From JBFGFG01 sp041627475 (GTDB lineage Bacteria > Actinomycetota > Nitriliruptoria > Nitriliruptorales > Nitriliruptoraceae), in NCBI GenBank assembly GCA_041627475.1, contig JBFKQZ010000044.1:1-16074 (forward strand): 16,074 bases of DNA. The letters run 5' to 3'. Every line of letters begins with the position of its first letter. Position 1 is the first letter of the stretch. Shown in pieces: positions 6,566 through 14,298 of the stretch. The notes below the pieces were generated by a model that made no database searches, was not told the origin of the DNA, and worked only from the letters and a program-made list of their open reading frames with translations. The position numbers and the translations under genes were made by a program.

Positions 6566-7801
6566 GTGCCCCTGCGCCGCGGCCATGCATCCGTCCGGGC
6601 GGCGCTCGTGGTCGCTGCGGTCGGCCTGCTTGCCGTCGCGACGTGGATCGTCGCCGGCGACGTGCTCCCCGGTGGGCGGTGGTTCGCCGTCCACCTGTTC
6701 ACGCTCGGGGTGCTGAGCCCGCTCGTGCTGGCACTGTCACAGCACTTCGCCGCCACGTTGACGCGGACCGACGAGGGTCGGACGGTCCCCCTCACGCTCC
6801 TGTTCACCGCTGGCGCGGTGGCCGTGCTCGCCGGTGTGGCCGGCGGCCAACGCCTCGTGCTGGTCGTCGGCGCAACGGTCGCAGCAGCCGCGGTCACCGT
6901 CGGCGACGTGCGCCTGCGGCGGGCGCGTCGCAGCGCGACCGGGGCTCGCTTCGGCTGGGTCGTGCGCCTCTACGAGCGCGCCCACGGTGCCTTCCTCCAC
7001 GGCGCGGTCCTCGGGGCGCTGCTCGGGGCCGGGGTCCTCGGCGGTGGCTGGTACCTGCCGGCACGGCTCGCGCACCTGCATGCCAACGTCCTCGGTTGGG
7101 GCGTCCTGACGCTGCTCGCCACGGTCGTCTTCCTCGGACCGACGGTCCTCCGGCGCCAGATCGAGCCGGGTGCGGACGAGCGGGCCGCCCGCACGCTGCG
7201 TCACGGCGCGACCGGTCTGAGCGTCGCACTGCTCGCACTGCTCGCCATGGGCGTCGGCGGGGCGGGCGCGGTGGCCGCCAGGCTGCTCGCGGCCGCAGGA
7301 CTGGCCGTGTTCGCGTGGGTCGGCACGAGCGCGGTCCGGCCGGTGCTGCGCACCGCGCTGCGCGGCAGCCCCAGTCCCGGCAGGTGGCCGCTCGCCGCAG
7401 CCTGCGCGTGGCTCGTCGTCGGGCTGTGGGCCGACGTGGCCGTCGTCGCACTCGGCGTGTGGGCGGCGCTGGACGCGCTCGGCGTCCTCGCGCTGGTCGG
7501 TGTGCTGCTGCAGACGATCCTCGGCGCGGCGATGCACCTCACGCCGGTGGCGTTCGGCCGTGACCGTCCCCACCGCGACGACCTGCGGCGACGGGTCGCC
7601 CACGCCAGCGTCCCGCGCACCGTCGCCCTCGACCTCGGCGTGCTGCTGGTGGTCGGCACCGCAGCGTGGCGCGCCCTCGGCGGCGAGGTCACGACTGGCC
7701 TGCCGGGCGGCATCGGCTGGGCCCTCGTGGTCATGGCCGTCGCGACCTTCCCGATCGCACTGTCCGGCGCGGCGCTGCGGGGCGGACGGCCGGTGGGGTG
7801 A
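6566..7801 (+). CDS. Polytopic membrane protein, heme-copper-oxidase-I/NnrS-like
   Basis: The protein has 411 residues and about 11-12 hydrophobic segments. Conserved-looking histidines lie inside or beside them: H43 and H60 (VHLFTLGVLSPLVLALSQHF), H140 and H145 (RAHGAFLH), H170 and H172 (RLAHLHANVLGW) and H324 (AAMHLTPVAFG). The H-L-H...LGW...FLGPTVLR stretch resembles the membrane module related to cytochrome oxidase subunit I and NnrS. In actinobacteria that module is often found beside or fused to copper nitrite reductase/multicopper oxidase domains. Here no copper oxidase domain follows: the protein ends in a last TM segment and GGRPVG. A role in binding heme or copper is inferred from the histidines only. 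The GTG at 6566 has GAAGGA 7 bases upstream. It is the only full-length + strand protein gene. Its stop is 6 bases from the converging stop of the gene at 7808. Confidence 0.7.
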   Translation: MPLRRGHASVRAALVVAAVGLLAVATWIVAGDVLPGGRWFAVHLFTLGVLSPLVLALSQHFAATLTRTDEGRTVPLTLLFTAGAVAVLAGVAGGQRLVLVVGATVAAAAVTVGDVRLRRARRSATGARFGWVVRLYERAHGAFLHGAVLGALLGAGVLGGGWYLPARLAHLHANVLGWGVLTLLATVVFLGPTVLRRQIEPGADERAARTLRHGATGLSVALLALLAMGVGGAGAVAARLLAAAGLAVFAWVGTSAVRPVLRTALRGSPSPGRWPLAAACAWLVVGLWADVAVVALGVWAALDALGVLALVGVLLQTILGAAMHLTPVAFGRDRPHRDDLRRRVAHASVPRTVALDLGVLLVVGTAAWRALGGEVTTGLPGGIGWALVVMAVATFPIALSGAALRGGRPVG

Positions 7802-7807
7802 CGACCG

Positions 7808-8347
7808 TCAGCGACCGCGCGTGAAGCCCGGACCGATGTACCCACGGCGGACCGCCTCACGCGTCCGCTCGTGACGTGCGCGGACGACCTGGCGGCGCTC
7901 CTCGGCACGGGCGCGGACCTCCGCGACCGACGGAGCGGTGCGCGCGGGCGGTCGCGGGCCGTGCTGCCAGCGCCACCACGCGAGGTAGCCGACGCCGGCC
8001 AGCGCGGCGGGCGTGCCGAGGACCACCCCGACCGCGACCAGCACCAGCCCGACGCCGGGCAGCAGGACACCGACGAGGACGAGGCCGACGATGGCGGCGG
8101 CGATGCCGAGCGCCGTGCCGACCGAGACCTCGCGCGCCGCGTAGCTGATCCCGCGCTCCGCGGCGACCACGAGGACGACACCGAGCAGGACCAGGCCGGC
8201 CAGCAGCACCCCCTGGGCGAACGGCGTGCCGGTGCGACGCACGCCGTCGAGGAGCGCGACCACGAGCGCGACGGGCAGACCCACGGCGGACACGCCGAGC
8301 ACGACCCATCCGGTCGTCGTCACCCAGCCGGGCAGCCGTCGGGCCAC
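7808..8347 (-). CDS. Four-TM membrane protein of unknown function after mrpG
   Basis: This 179-residue protein has about four hydrophobic helices (approximately residues 10-32, 43-63, 75-95 and 97-125). A basic cytoplasmic-type tail follows, rich in Arg and Glu (VRARAEERRQVVRARHERTR) and ending RRGYIGPGFTRGR. I do not recognise the family. The start is placed at GTG 8347 because GAGGAGG lies 6 bases before it; an in-frame GTG at 8365 lacks such a site. The gene begins 34 bases after the mrpG stop on the same strand, so it is probably the last gene of the antiporter transcript. That context suggests, but does not show, a role in ion or pH homeostasis. It converges with the gene at 6566-7801 with almost no space for a terminator. 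Confidence 0.75.
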   Translation of the reverse strand: MARRLPGWVTTTGWVVLGVSAVGLPVALVVALLDGVRRTGTPFAQGVLLAGLVLLGVVLVVAAERGISYAAREVSVGTALGIAAAIVGLVLVGVLLPGVGLVLVAVGVVLGTPAALAGVGYLAWWRWQHGPRPPARTAPSVAEVRARAEERRQVVRARHERTREAVRRGYIGPGFTRGR

Positions 8348-8381
8348 GTGGCACCTCCTCGTCACCGCGGCACGGTAGTCC

Positions 8382-8723
8382 TCAGCGGCGGGGCGCCTTC
8401 TTCTCCAGCGGCACGTCCGCGAGCTCGTCCACCTCGACCGGACCGAGCTCGGTCCCGGCCCGGTGCGCGGCGCGGCCGATGAGGTGGCTGCCGATCGGCG
8501 CGGTGACGAACTGCAGCATGATCACGAGCAGCAGCTTGGCGACGTTGCCGGCGTCCGGCACCTGCAGCGCGGCGCCACCGAGGACCAGGGCGAGTCCGAG
8601 CGTCGCCGGCTTCGTGGCGGCGTGCATCCGGGCGAACATGTCGTCGAAGCGCTGCAGGCCGATGCCTGCGATCAGGGCGAGCGCCGCCCCGACGAACATG
8701 AGGATCCCGCTGAGGAGCTCCAT
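8382..8723 (-). CDS. mrpG: Mrp/Mnh antiporter subunit G
   Basis: The 113-residue protein matches MrpG/MnhG/PhaG: a first TM helix (LLSGILMFVGAALALIAGIG), the typical RFDDMFARMHAATKPATLGL loop leading into a second helix, then a third hydrophobic stretch (LLLVIMLQFVTAPIGSHLIG). The conserved 'dv..R.Haatk..tlG' pattern is clear. MrpG is a small integral membrane subunit needed for assembly and activity of the whole cation/proton antiporter. The tail carries acidic and basic residues (VEVDELADVPLEKKAPRR). The ATG at 8723 shares one base with the mrpF stop (TGATG), and GGGGAG lies about 7 bases upstream, so translation is coupled. Confidence 0.93.
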   Translation of the reverse strand: MELLSGILMFVGAALALIAGIGLQRFDDMFARMHAATKPATLGLALVLGGAALQVPDAGNVAKLLLVIMLQFVTAPIGSHLIGRAAHRAGTELGPVEVDELADVPLEKKAPRR

Positions 8724-8986
8724 CAGCGTGCTCCCCGCCGCTCGATGAACCGCGCCACGAGCGCGGTGCCGGTGAAGCCGAGGAGGGCCGCCACCACGAG
8801 GACGTCGAGATAGGAGCCGTCACCGGTCCGGGCCGCGTCGACGGCAATCCCGCAGACGACCACGACCAGCAGGGTGTCGAGCGCCACGGCACGGTCGGGG
8901 AACGAGCTGCCGCGCAGCATCCGCAGCACGCAGAGCAGGCCGGCGGCACCGAGCATCGCGAAGGTCAGGACGTACAGGACGGTCAC
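8723..8986 (-). CDS. mrpF: Mrp/Mnh antiporter subunit F
   Basis: MrpF has 87 residues and three TM helices: the N-terminal YVLTFAMLGAAGLLCVLRML, then SSFPDRAVALDTLLVVVV, then LDVLVVAALLGFTGTALVAR. The PDR.vAlD motif in the second segment is the family hallmark and lies within the membrane region of the complex. The start is the GTG at 8986, which overlaps the mrpE stop by four bases (GTGA), with GAGGAGG directly upstream. A much longer upstream reading exists in this frame but runs antiparallel to nothing and simply covers mrpE in another frame, so it is rejected. Confidence 0.92.
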   Translation of the reverse strand: MTVLYVLTFAMLGAAGLLCVLRMLRGSSFPDRAVALDTLLVVVVCGIAVDAARTGDGSYLDVLVVAALLGFTGTALVARFIERRGAR

Positions 8987-9513
8987 GGTGCCTCCTCGGT
9001 GGCGGGGGCGGTCGTCGACGGCAGGGTCGACGGGAACGCCCGCATCGCGTAGTCCTCGAGCACGCCGATCTCGGCGCGCACCTCCTCGATGGAGCGCAGG
9101 TGCATGATGTGGACGTACAGCGTCAGCGGGTCGTGTCGGATCTCGAGGGTCAGCGTCCCCGGCGTCAGCGACACGGTGTTGGCGATCAGGGTGGCGAGCG
9201 GCACCGAGTCGGTGCGCAGCGGCACGGCCACGATGCCCTGGTTGATGCGGTTGCGGGGGGTGACGACCTCCCAGGCCACGACGGCGCTGGACTTCACCAG
9301 GGCCCACGCGGCGTAGCCGGCGTACGCGAGCACGCCGACGAGGCTGAAGGTGACGGTGCGCTCACGATCGTGGATGGGCAGCAGCACCATCGTGGCGGCG
9401 CCGGCGACGGCGCCCCAGAGCACGTTGGCGACGCTCACGTCGGACCACAGTGCGCACCAGACGATGATCGACCAGACGATGAGGATGACGCGGCGGATCG
9501 GGAAGTCGTTCAC
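8983..9513 (-). CDS. mrpE: Mrp/Mnh antiporter subunit E
   Basis: This 176-residue protein fits the MrpE/MnhE/PhaE family. Two or three N-terminal TM segments (about residues 8-25, 27-45 and 55-80) are followed by a cytoplasmic domain containing the family signature NTVSLTPGTLTLEIRHDPLT, then YVHIMHL. The C-terminus is a Ser/Thr/Pro-rich tail. In the Mrp complex, E sits with the F and G subunits in the module facing the MrpA C-terminal domain. The start is GTG 9513, overlapping the mrpD stop by four bases, with GGTGGTGGGG just upstream acting as a weak ribosome binding site. Coupled translation from mrpD is therefore likely. Confidence 0.93.
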   Translation of the reverse strand: MNDFPIRRVILIVWSIIVWCALWSDVSVANVLWGAVAGAATMVLLPIHDRERTVTFSLVGVLAYAGYAAWALVKSSAVVAWEVVTPRNRINQGIVAVPLRTDSVPLATLIANTVSLTPGTLTLEIRHDPLTLYVHIMHLRSIEEVRAEIGVLEDYAMRAFPSTLPSTTAPATEEAP

Positions 9514-11009
9514 GGCCCCACCACCGCGTCGATGTACGGGGCACGGTCGAGCAGCACCGTCGCGGCGCGCTCACTGACGTCGAACAGCGGGCCGGCGGCG
9601 AGGCTGACCCCGAGCGAGGCGACGACCAGCACGGTGGTGGCACCGACCATCGCCGGGGAGGCCGGCAGGCGGTCGGGTCCCTCGGCGGCGGCGACCGGGG
9701 ACGGCTCGTCGGGGGTCCCCCAGAAGACGCCGTTCCAGATCTTGGTCATCGAGAAGAGGGTCAGCAGGCTGACCGCGAGGGACACGCCCACGATCGTCCA
9801 CTGCTCGATCGCGAGCCCGGCCTGGACCAGCGAGAGCTTGGCGACGAAGCCGGAGAACGGCGGGATCCCCGCGAGCGACAGGGCCGGCAGCAGGAACAGC
9901 ACGGCCATGCCCGGGGCCGAGTGGAGCAGCCCGCCGAGCTTGCGCAGCTGCCCCGTGCCGTTGGTCTGCTCGATGATCCCACCGACCAGGAACAGCGTCG
10001 TCTTCACGATGATGTGGTGGACGATGTAGAGCACCGCGCCGGCGAGGCCGGCCAGCGAGAACAGCCCGACGCCCAGCAGCATGTAGCCGATCTGGCTGAC
10101 GATGTGGAACGACAGGATGCGCTTGACGTCGTCCTGCGCGATGGCCCCGAGGACGCCGACGACCATCGTGAGCCCGGCCAGCACCAGCAGCACCGTCGAC
10201 GCGGTCCCGCCGGTCGGGAACAGCAGCGTCTGGGTCCGCATGATCGCGTAGACCCCGACCTTGGTCAGCAGGCCGGCGAAGACCGCGGTGACCGGCGAGG
10301 GCGCGGTCGGGTACGAGTCGGGCAGCCACTGGAACAGCGGGAAGATCGCCGCCTTGATCCCGAACACGACGAGCAGCATCAGACCGAGGGCCTGGCGGAC
10401 GGTCGGGTCGAGCTGGTCGAGCTCGCCGGCGAGCAGTGCCATGTTGACGGTGCCAGTCGCGCCGTACAGCAGGGCCACGGCAGTGATGAACAGGCCCGAC
10501 GCGAGCAGGCTGATCACGACGTAGCTCATGCCGTGGCGGACCTGGCGCCGCGCCCCACCGAGCGTGATCAGCACGTAGCTGGAGACCAGCATGATCTCGA
10601 AGGCCACGAAGAGGTTGAACAGGTCACCGGCGAGGAACGACAGCGACACCCCGGCGGCGAGCGTGAGGTAGACGGGGTGGAAGAACGGAGCGGTGTCGTC
10701 GGTGAGCTCGCTGCCCAGCGCGTAGACGAACACGGCCAGCAGCATCAGGGCCGCGACGACCAGCAGCAGCCCGGCCAGCGGGTCGGCCACGAGCACGATC
10801 CCGACGTCCGGTGTCCAGCCCCCGAGCCGGGCCGTGATCGTCGAGCCGTCGAACACGCTCCTCAGGGCCGCGATCGCCAGGCCGAGCTGGGCGGTGAGCA
10901 CGAGCACGCCGAGCACGCGCTGCGCCATCCGGTAGCGCGACAGGATCAACGACACGCCGCCGCCGAGCAGCGGCACCGCGACGAGCAGGGGGAGGAGATC
11001 GCCGGTCAT
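9510..11009 (-). CDS. mrpD: Mrp/Mnh antiporter subunit D (NuoN/M-like)
   Basis: MrpD has 499 residues and about 14 TM helices, and belongs to the proton-channel family shared with complex I subunits NuoL/M/N. The ion-path residues are present: E138 in FNLFVAFEIMLVSSYVLI, K219 in FGIKAAIFPLFQWLPDSYPT, K250 in GLLTKVGVYAIMR, and K336 in YIVHHIIVKTTLFLVGG. The first two correspond well to the essential Glu and Lys described for Bacillus MrpD. The ATG at 11009 overlaps the mrpC stop by four bases (ATGA) and gives the expected family length. A longer in-frame reading to 11510 would cover mrpC in another frame and is rejected. Together with MrpA it provides the transmembrane proton route of the complex. 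Confidence 0.96.
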   Translation of the reverse strand: MTGDLLPLLVAVPLLGGGVSLILSRYRMAQRVLGVLVLTAQLGLAIAALRSVFDGSTITARLGGWTPDVGIVLVADPLAGLLLVVAALMLLAVFVYALGSELTDDTAPFFHPVYLTLAAGVSLSFLAGDLFNLFVAFEIMLVSSYVLITLGGARRQVRHGMSYVVISLLASGLFITAVALLYGATGTVNMALLAGELDQLDPTVRQALGLMLLVVFGIKAAIFPLFQWLPDSYPTAPSPVTAVFAGLLTKVGVYAIMRTQTLLFPTGGTASTVLLVLAGLTMVVGVLGAIAQDDVKRILSFHIVSQIGYMLLGVGLFSLAGLAGAVLYIVHHIIVKTTLFLVGGIIEQTNGTGQLRKLGGLLHSAPGMAVLFLLPALSLAGIPPFSGFVAKLSLVQAGLAIEQWTIVGVSLAVSLLTLFSMTKIWNGVFWGTPDEPSPVAAAEGPDRLPASPAMVGATTVLVVASLGVSLAAGPLFDVSERAATVLLDRAPYIDAVVGP

Positions 11010-11428
11010 CGGCCCACCCCCTGCCCCAGGTCGTCGTCCTCCGACAGCTCCTGCGTGCGGGCCTGGTCGCGCTCGATGGCCCGGCGGGCCTCCATGATGC
11101 GGCGGTCCTCGACGTCGTCCTCGACCTCGTCGTCCGCCCGGTAGATCCAGTTGCGGTACGCCATCGAGAGCAGGAACGCGCTGACACCGAAGGTGATCAC
11201 GATCGCGGTCAGGGCGAGTGCCTGCGGGAGCGGGTCGGCGGTGACGGCAGGGTCGGCACCGGCGACGGGCGGCGCACCGCCCGGCCCACCTGCGGCGAGC
11301 AGCAGCAGGTTGGCGCCGTGGCCGATCACGGCCAGGCCGATGACGATCCGCGAGAGGCTCCGTTGCAGCAGCAGCCAGACGCCCGCGGTGTAGAGGACCC
11401 CGATGGTGAGCGCGATCACGAGGTTCAC
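11006..11428 (-). CDS. mrpC: Mrp/Mnh antiporter subunit C (NuoK-like)
   Basis: This 140-residue protein is homologous to NuoK of complex I. It has three TM helices, about residues 1-20, 26-46 (RIVIGLAVIGHGANLLLLAA) and 68-90 (PQALALTAIVITFGVSAFLL). The GANL and ALaLTAIVI patterns are diagnostic. It is followed by a 43-residue highly charged tail from about residue 98 (DDEVEDDVEDRR, ending in SEDDDLGQGVGR), cytoplasmic by prediction. Similar charged tails occur in actinobacterial MrpC proteins, whereas the Bacillus protein is shorter. The start is GTG 11428, overlapping the mrpB stop by four bases. MrpC packs between the A and D channel subunits in known Mrp complexes. Confidence 0.95.
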   Translation of the reverse strand: MNLVIALTIGVLYTAGVWLLLQRSLSRIVIGLAVIGHGANLLLLAAGGPGGAPPVAGADPAVTADPLPQALALTAIVITFGVSAFLLSMAYRNWIYRADDEVEDDVEDRRIMEARRAIERDQARTQELSEDDDLGQGVGR

Positions 11429-11913
11429 GCGCCACCCCCGTCGGTGTCGCCCAGGGCCGCGTGCTGGTCGGCCAGGTCCTCGCGCTCGTCGGCCTCGCCG
11501 CCCAGCGCACGCAGGATCGCGAGCACCAGCCCGACCACGACGAGGTAGACGCCGATGTCGAACGGCAGCGCCGTCGTCGCCTTCAGCGTCCCCAGCACGC
11601 CCACGGACGCCTCGACCTTCGCCGAGCCGAGGAACGCCTCGGCCCAGCCGAAGCCGCCCAGCCCGACGAGCGTCGCGATGACCACGCCGCCGCCGAGGAA
11701 CACGTTCTCCGAGTACGGGACGAGGCGGTCCACGCCCTCGCTGCCCTCGGCTGCGTAGCGCAGCACCAGCGCGGCGGCCGCGGTCAGCCCACCGACGAAG
11801 CCGCCACCCGGGGCGTTGTGCCCGGCGAACAGCAGGAACAGCGAGAAGAGCAGGGCCGTGCGCAGGACGGCGTCCAGCACGGTGTCGAGCACGGTCGACG
11901 GGCGCGGCCTCAT
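11425..11913 (-). CDS. mrpB: Mrp/Mnh antiporter subunit B
   Basis: The 162-residue protein carries the MnhB family hallmark GHNAPGGGFVGGL (31-43) at the end of the first TM helix, followed by further hydrophobic helices: AAAALVLRYA, NVFLGGGVVIATLVGLGGFG and FDIGVYLVVVGLVLAILRAL. The C-terminus is acidic (GGEADEREDLADQ). MrpB is a small membrane subunit next to the C-terminal part of MrpA. The ATG at 11913 overlaps the mrpA stop by four bases (ATGA). Its own MnhB domain is in addition to the DUF4040 and MbhE-like segments found at the end of MrpA, which is the normal arrangement for a group 1, seven-gene Mrp operon. Confidence 0.95.
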   Translation of the reverse strand: MRPRPSTVLDTVLDAVLRTALLFSLFLLFAGHNAPGGGFVGGLTAAAALVLRYAAEGSEGVDRLVPYSENVFLGGGVVIATLVGLGGFGWAEAFLGSAKVEASVGVLGTLKATTALPFDIGVYLVVVGLVLAILRALGGEADEREDLADQHAALGDTDGGGA

Positions 11914-14297
11914 GACGGCACCCCCGCGCTCGGCTCGGTCGCGATGTCACTGTCGGGGGCCGCGTCCACCGGCCCGTCTGCGGGGTCGCCCTCGCTGTCG
12001 TCGCGCCGTGTGGCACGGACCATCGAGAGGACCCCGACCGCGGCGACGGCGAGCACCGTCACCTCACCGAGGGTGTCCAACGCACGGAAGTCGGTCAGGA
12101 TGACGTTGACGACGTTCTTGCCCCCGCCCTCGGGCAGGGCGCGCGCGAGGAACTCGCTCGCCGCGCCGGTCGAGGACCGCGCGCTCGTGGTCGCGAGCGC
12201 CAGCACCGTGACCAGCCCGCCGACCGCGACCGAGATCAGGATCCGGGCGCCGTTGCCGAACCGGAACGCCGGCTGCGTGAAGTCCTCGGGGAGGCGCCGC
12301 AGCACGAGCACGAAGATCCCCACCGACAGCGTGTCGATCAGCAGCTGCGTGAGTGCGAGGTCGGGTGCGCCGTGCAGGACGAACAGGACGGCGACGCCGA
12401 ACCCGACACCGCCGAGCAGCAGGACGGTCGACAGGCGCTTGCGGACCACGGCGGTGCCCACGGCGGCCGCGATGATCCCGGCGGCCACGGCGGCCTGCAG
12501 CGGCGACGAGGCGACCTCGTCGATCTGGACCGGGACCCCGCGCAGCAGCACGGAGCCCGGCAGGACCACGAGGGTCAGCAGGATCACGCTGAGGTAGATC
12601 GGCAGCGACCCGGGCTGGACGACCGAGACGGTGCGGTCGGCGAGCTCGAAGAGGCCACGGAGCCCACCGCGGTAGGCGGACCGGGCCTCGGGCACGCGCT
12701 CCGTCAGGCGGAACAGCGGCCCCACGGCCGACTGGTAGCGCCACAGCACGGCACCGAGGACCAGGATCGCGGTCGACAGGTACAGCGGGGTGCCGAGCCC
12801 GTGCCACAGCTCGAGGTGGAACGCGTCGCCACCCGCGACCAGGGAGCCGCCCGCCACGCCGACGAACTCGTCGATCGGGGCGAGGACCAGGGCGAACACC
12901 ACGGTCAGCACGGTCAGCACGGCCCCCGGCAGCTCGAAGGCACGGTCCGGCGCATGCACGTCGGCCGGGTCGACGGCGTCCCGACGCAGCTCGTCGTCAC
13001 GCTTGTCCATGAAGGTCCCACGGACGAAGCGGATCGCGTAGGCGGCGGTGAGCACCGAGCCGGCGGTGATCAGCACGAGCGTGCTGATCTTGCCGACGTC
13101 GAGGTGGTAGGCCGCGTAGAGCGCGGCCTCCTTGCTGACGAACCCGAACAGTGGGATGAGCCCGGCCATCGAGGCCGCGGCGAGGGTCGCGGCGACGGCG
13201 GTGACGGGCATGATCCGGCCGATGCCCTGCAGGCGCCGGATGTCCCGGGTGTGAGCGGCGTGGTCGACCACACCGACCGACATGAACAGTGTCGCCTTGA
13301 ACAGCGAGTGGGCCAGCAGCACCGCGACGCCGGCGAAGACCATCTCCGGATCGCCGTGGCCGACGAGCAGGACGATGAACCCCAGCTGCGAGACGGTGCC
13401 GAACGCGAGCAGGGCCTTGAGGTCGGTCTCGCGCAGGGCGCGCCACCCGCCCAGCAGCATCGTGGCGCCGCCGACCACCACCAGCGTCGTCGTCCACCAG
13501 TCGACGGTCGGGGCGAACGCGGGGCCGAACCGGGCCAGCAGGTAGATGCCGGCCTTCACCATCGTCGCCGAGTGGAGGTAGGCGGACACCGGCGTCGGCG
13601 CGGCCATCGCCCCGGGCAACCAGAAGTGGAACGGCACCTGGGCCGACTTCGTCATCGCCCCGAGCAGCAGCAGGACGAGACCGGCCTCGACCGCGCCGCC
13701 CGTCGGCGCAGCGGCGAGGATGCCGCTCATGCTCGAGGTCCCGGCCGCCTGCGCCAGCAGGACCAGACCACCGAGCAGGGCCAGACCACCGCCGCCGGTG
13801 ACCAACAGCGCCTGCAGTGCCGAGGCGCGCGCCGCGGTGTCGTCGTCCTTGAAGCCGATCAGGAGGTAGGACGTGATCGAGGTGATCTCCCACGCCACGA
13901 ACAGCGTGTAGACGTCGTCGGCGCTTGTCAGCAGCAGCATCGCACCGGCGAAGGTCACCAGCAGGGCCGCGAAGCGACCGAGGTCGTCGCGCTCCTCGAA
14001 GTACCGCGACGCGTAGAGGAAGATCAGCACGCCGATCCCGGCGATGATCCACCACATCAGCAGCCCGAAGCCGTCGAGCGCGAGGTCGAGCGTCAGCCCC
14101 ATCCCCGGGACCCACGCCGCCGAGAACGTCTGGACCTCACCGGCGAGCACGGCCGGTGCGACGGCGACGGCGACGGCGAGCGCGACGGCCGGCGCGACGG
14201 CGGCGAGCAGCAGGACACGACGCCCCAGTCGACGGCCGGCGAGACCGGCGACGAGTGCGACGATGACGTGCGCAGCGAGTGCGCCGACCAATGGCAC
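11910..14297 (-). CDS. mrpA: Mrp/Mnh antiporter subunit A (NuoL-like, with DUF4040/MbhE C-terminus)
   Basis: MrpA has 795 residues and about 20 TM helices. The N-terminal two thirds form a NuoL-type channel with E137 (FVAWEITSITSYLLIGF), K217 and H224 (GAMTKSAQVPFHFWLPGA), H242 and K248 (AYLHSATMVKAGIYLLAR), H330 and K334 (LLAHSLFKATLFM) and K389 (FVSKEAALYAAY). The C-terminal part includes a DUF4040-type segment (about 605-670, with D646 in FVLHGAPDLALTQLLIDTLS). It ends with an MbhE-like segment (FRALDTLGEVTVLAVAAVG, E745) that in known structures lines the sodium path. A short acidic tail follows. The start is GTG 14297, one base after the stop of the leader gene (TGACGTG), with GGGAG upstream. 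A longer in-frame reading to 14576 would cover the leader gene in another frame and is rejected. Confidence 0.96.
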   Translation of the reverse strand: MPLVGALAAHVIVALVAGLAGRRLGRRVLLLAAVAPAVALAVAVAVAPAVLAGEVQTFSAAWVPGMGLTLDLALDGFGLLMWWIIAGIGVLIFLYASRYFEERDDLGRFAALLVTFAGAMLLLTSADDVYTLFVAWEITSITSYLLIGFKDDDTAARASALQALLVTGGGGLALLGGLVLLAQAAGTSSMSGILAAAPTGGAVEAGLVLLLLGAMTKSAQVPFHFWLPGAMAAPTPVSAYLHSATMVKAGIYLLARFGPAFAPTVDWWTTTLVVVGGATMLLGGWRALRETDLKALLAFGTVSQLGFIVLLVGHGDPEMVFAGVAVLLAHSLFKATLFMSVGVVDHAAHTRDIRRLQGIGRIMPVTAVAATLAAASMAGLIPLFGFVSKEAALYAAYHLDVGKISTLVLITAGSVLTAAYAIRFVRGTFMDKRDDELRRDAVDPADVHAPDRAFELPGAVLTVLTVVFALVLAPIDEFVGVAGGSLVAGGDAFHLELWHGLGTPLYLSTAILVLGAVLWRYQSAVGPLFRLTERVPEARSAYRGGLRGLFELADRTVSVVQPGSLPIYLSVILLTLVVLPGSVLLRGVPVQIDEVASSPLQAAVAAGIIAAAVGTAVVRKRLSTVLLLGGVGFGVAVLFVLHGAPDLALTQLLIDTLSVGIFVLVLRRLPEDFTQPAFRFGNGARILISVAVGGLVTVLALATTSARSSTGAASEFLARALPEGGGKNVVNVILTDFRALDTLGEVTVLAVAAVGVLSMVRATRRDDSEGDPADGPVDAAPDSDIATEPSAGVPS

Positions 14298-14298
14298 G

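Noticed and set aside
9921..11144. Long + strand open frame opposite mrpD
   Set aside because: Same kind of compositional shadow, rich in Gln/Asp/Arg/His; the opposite strand encodes an intact MrpD.
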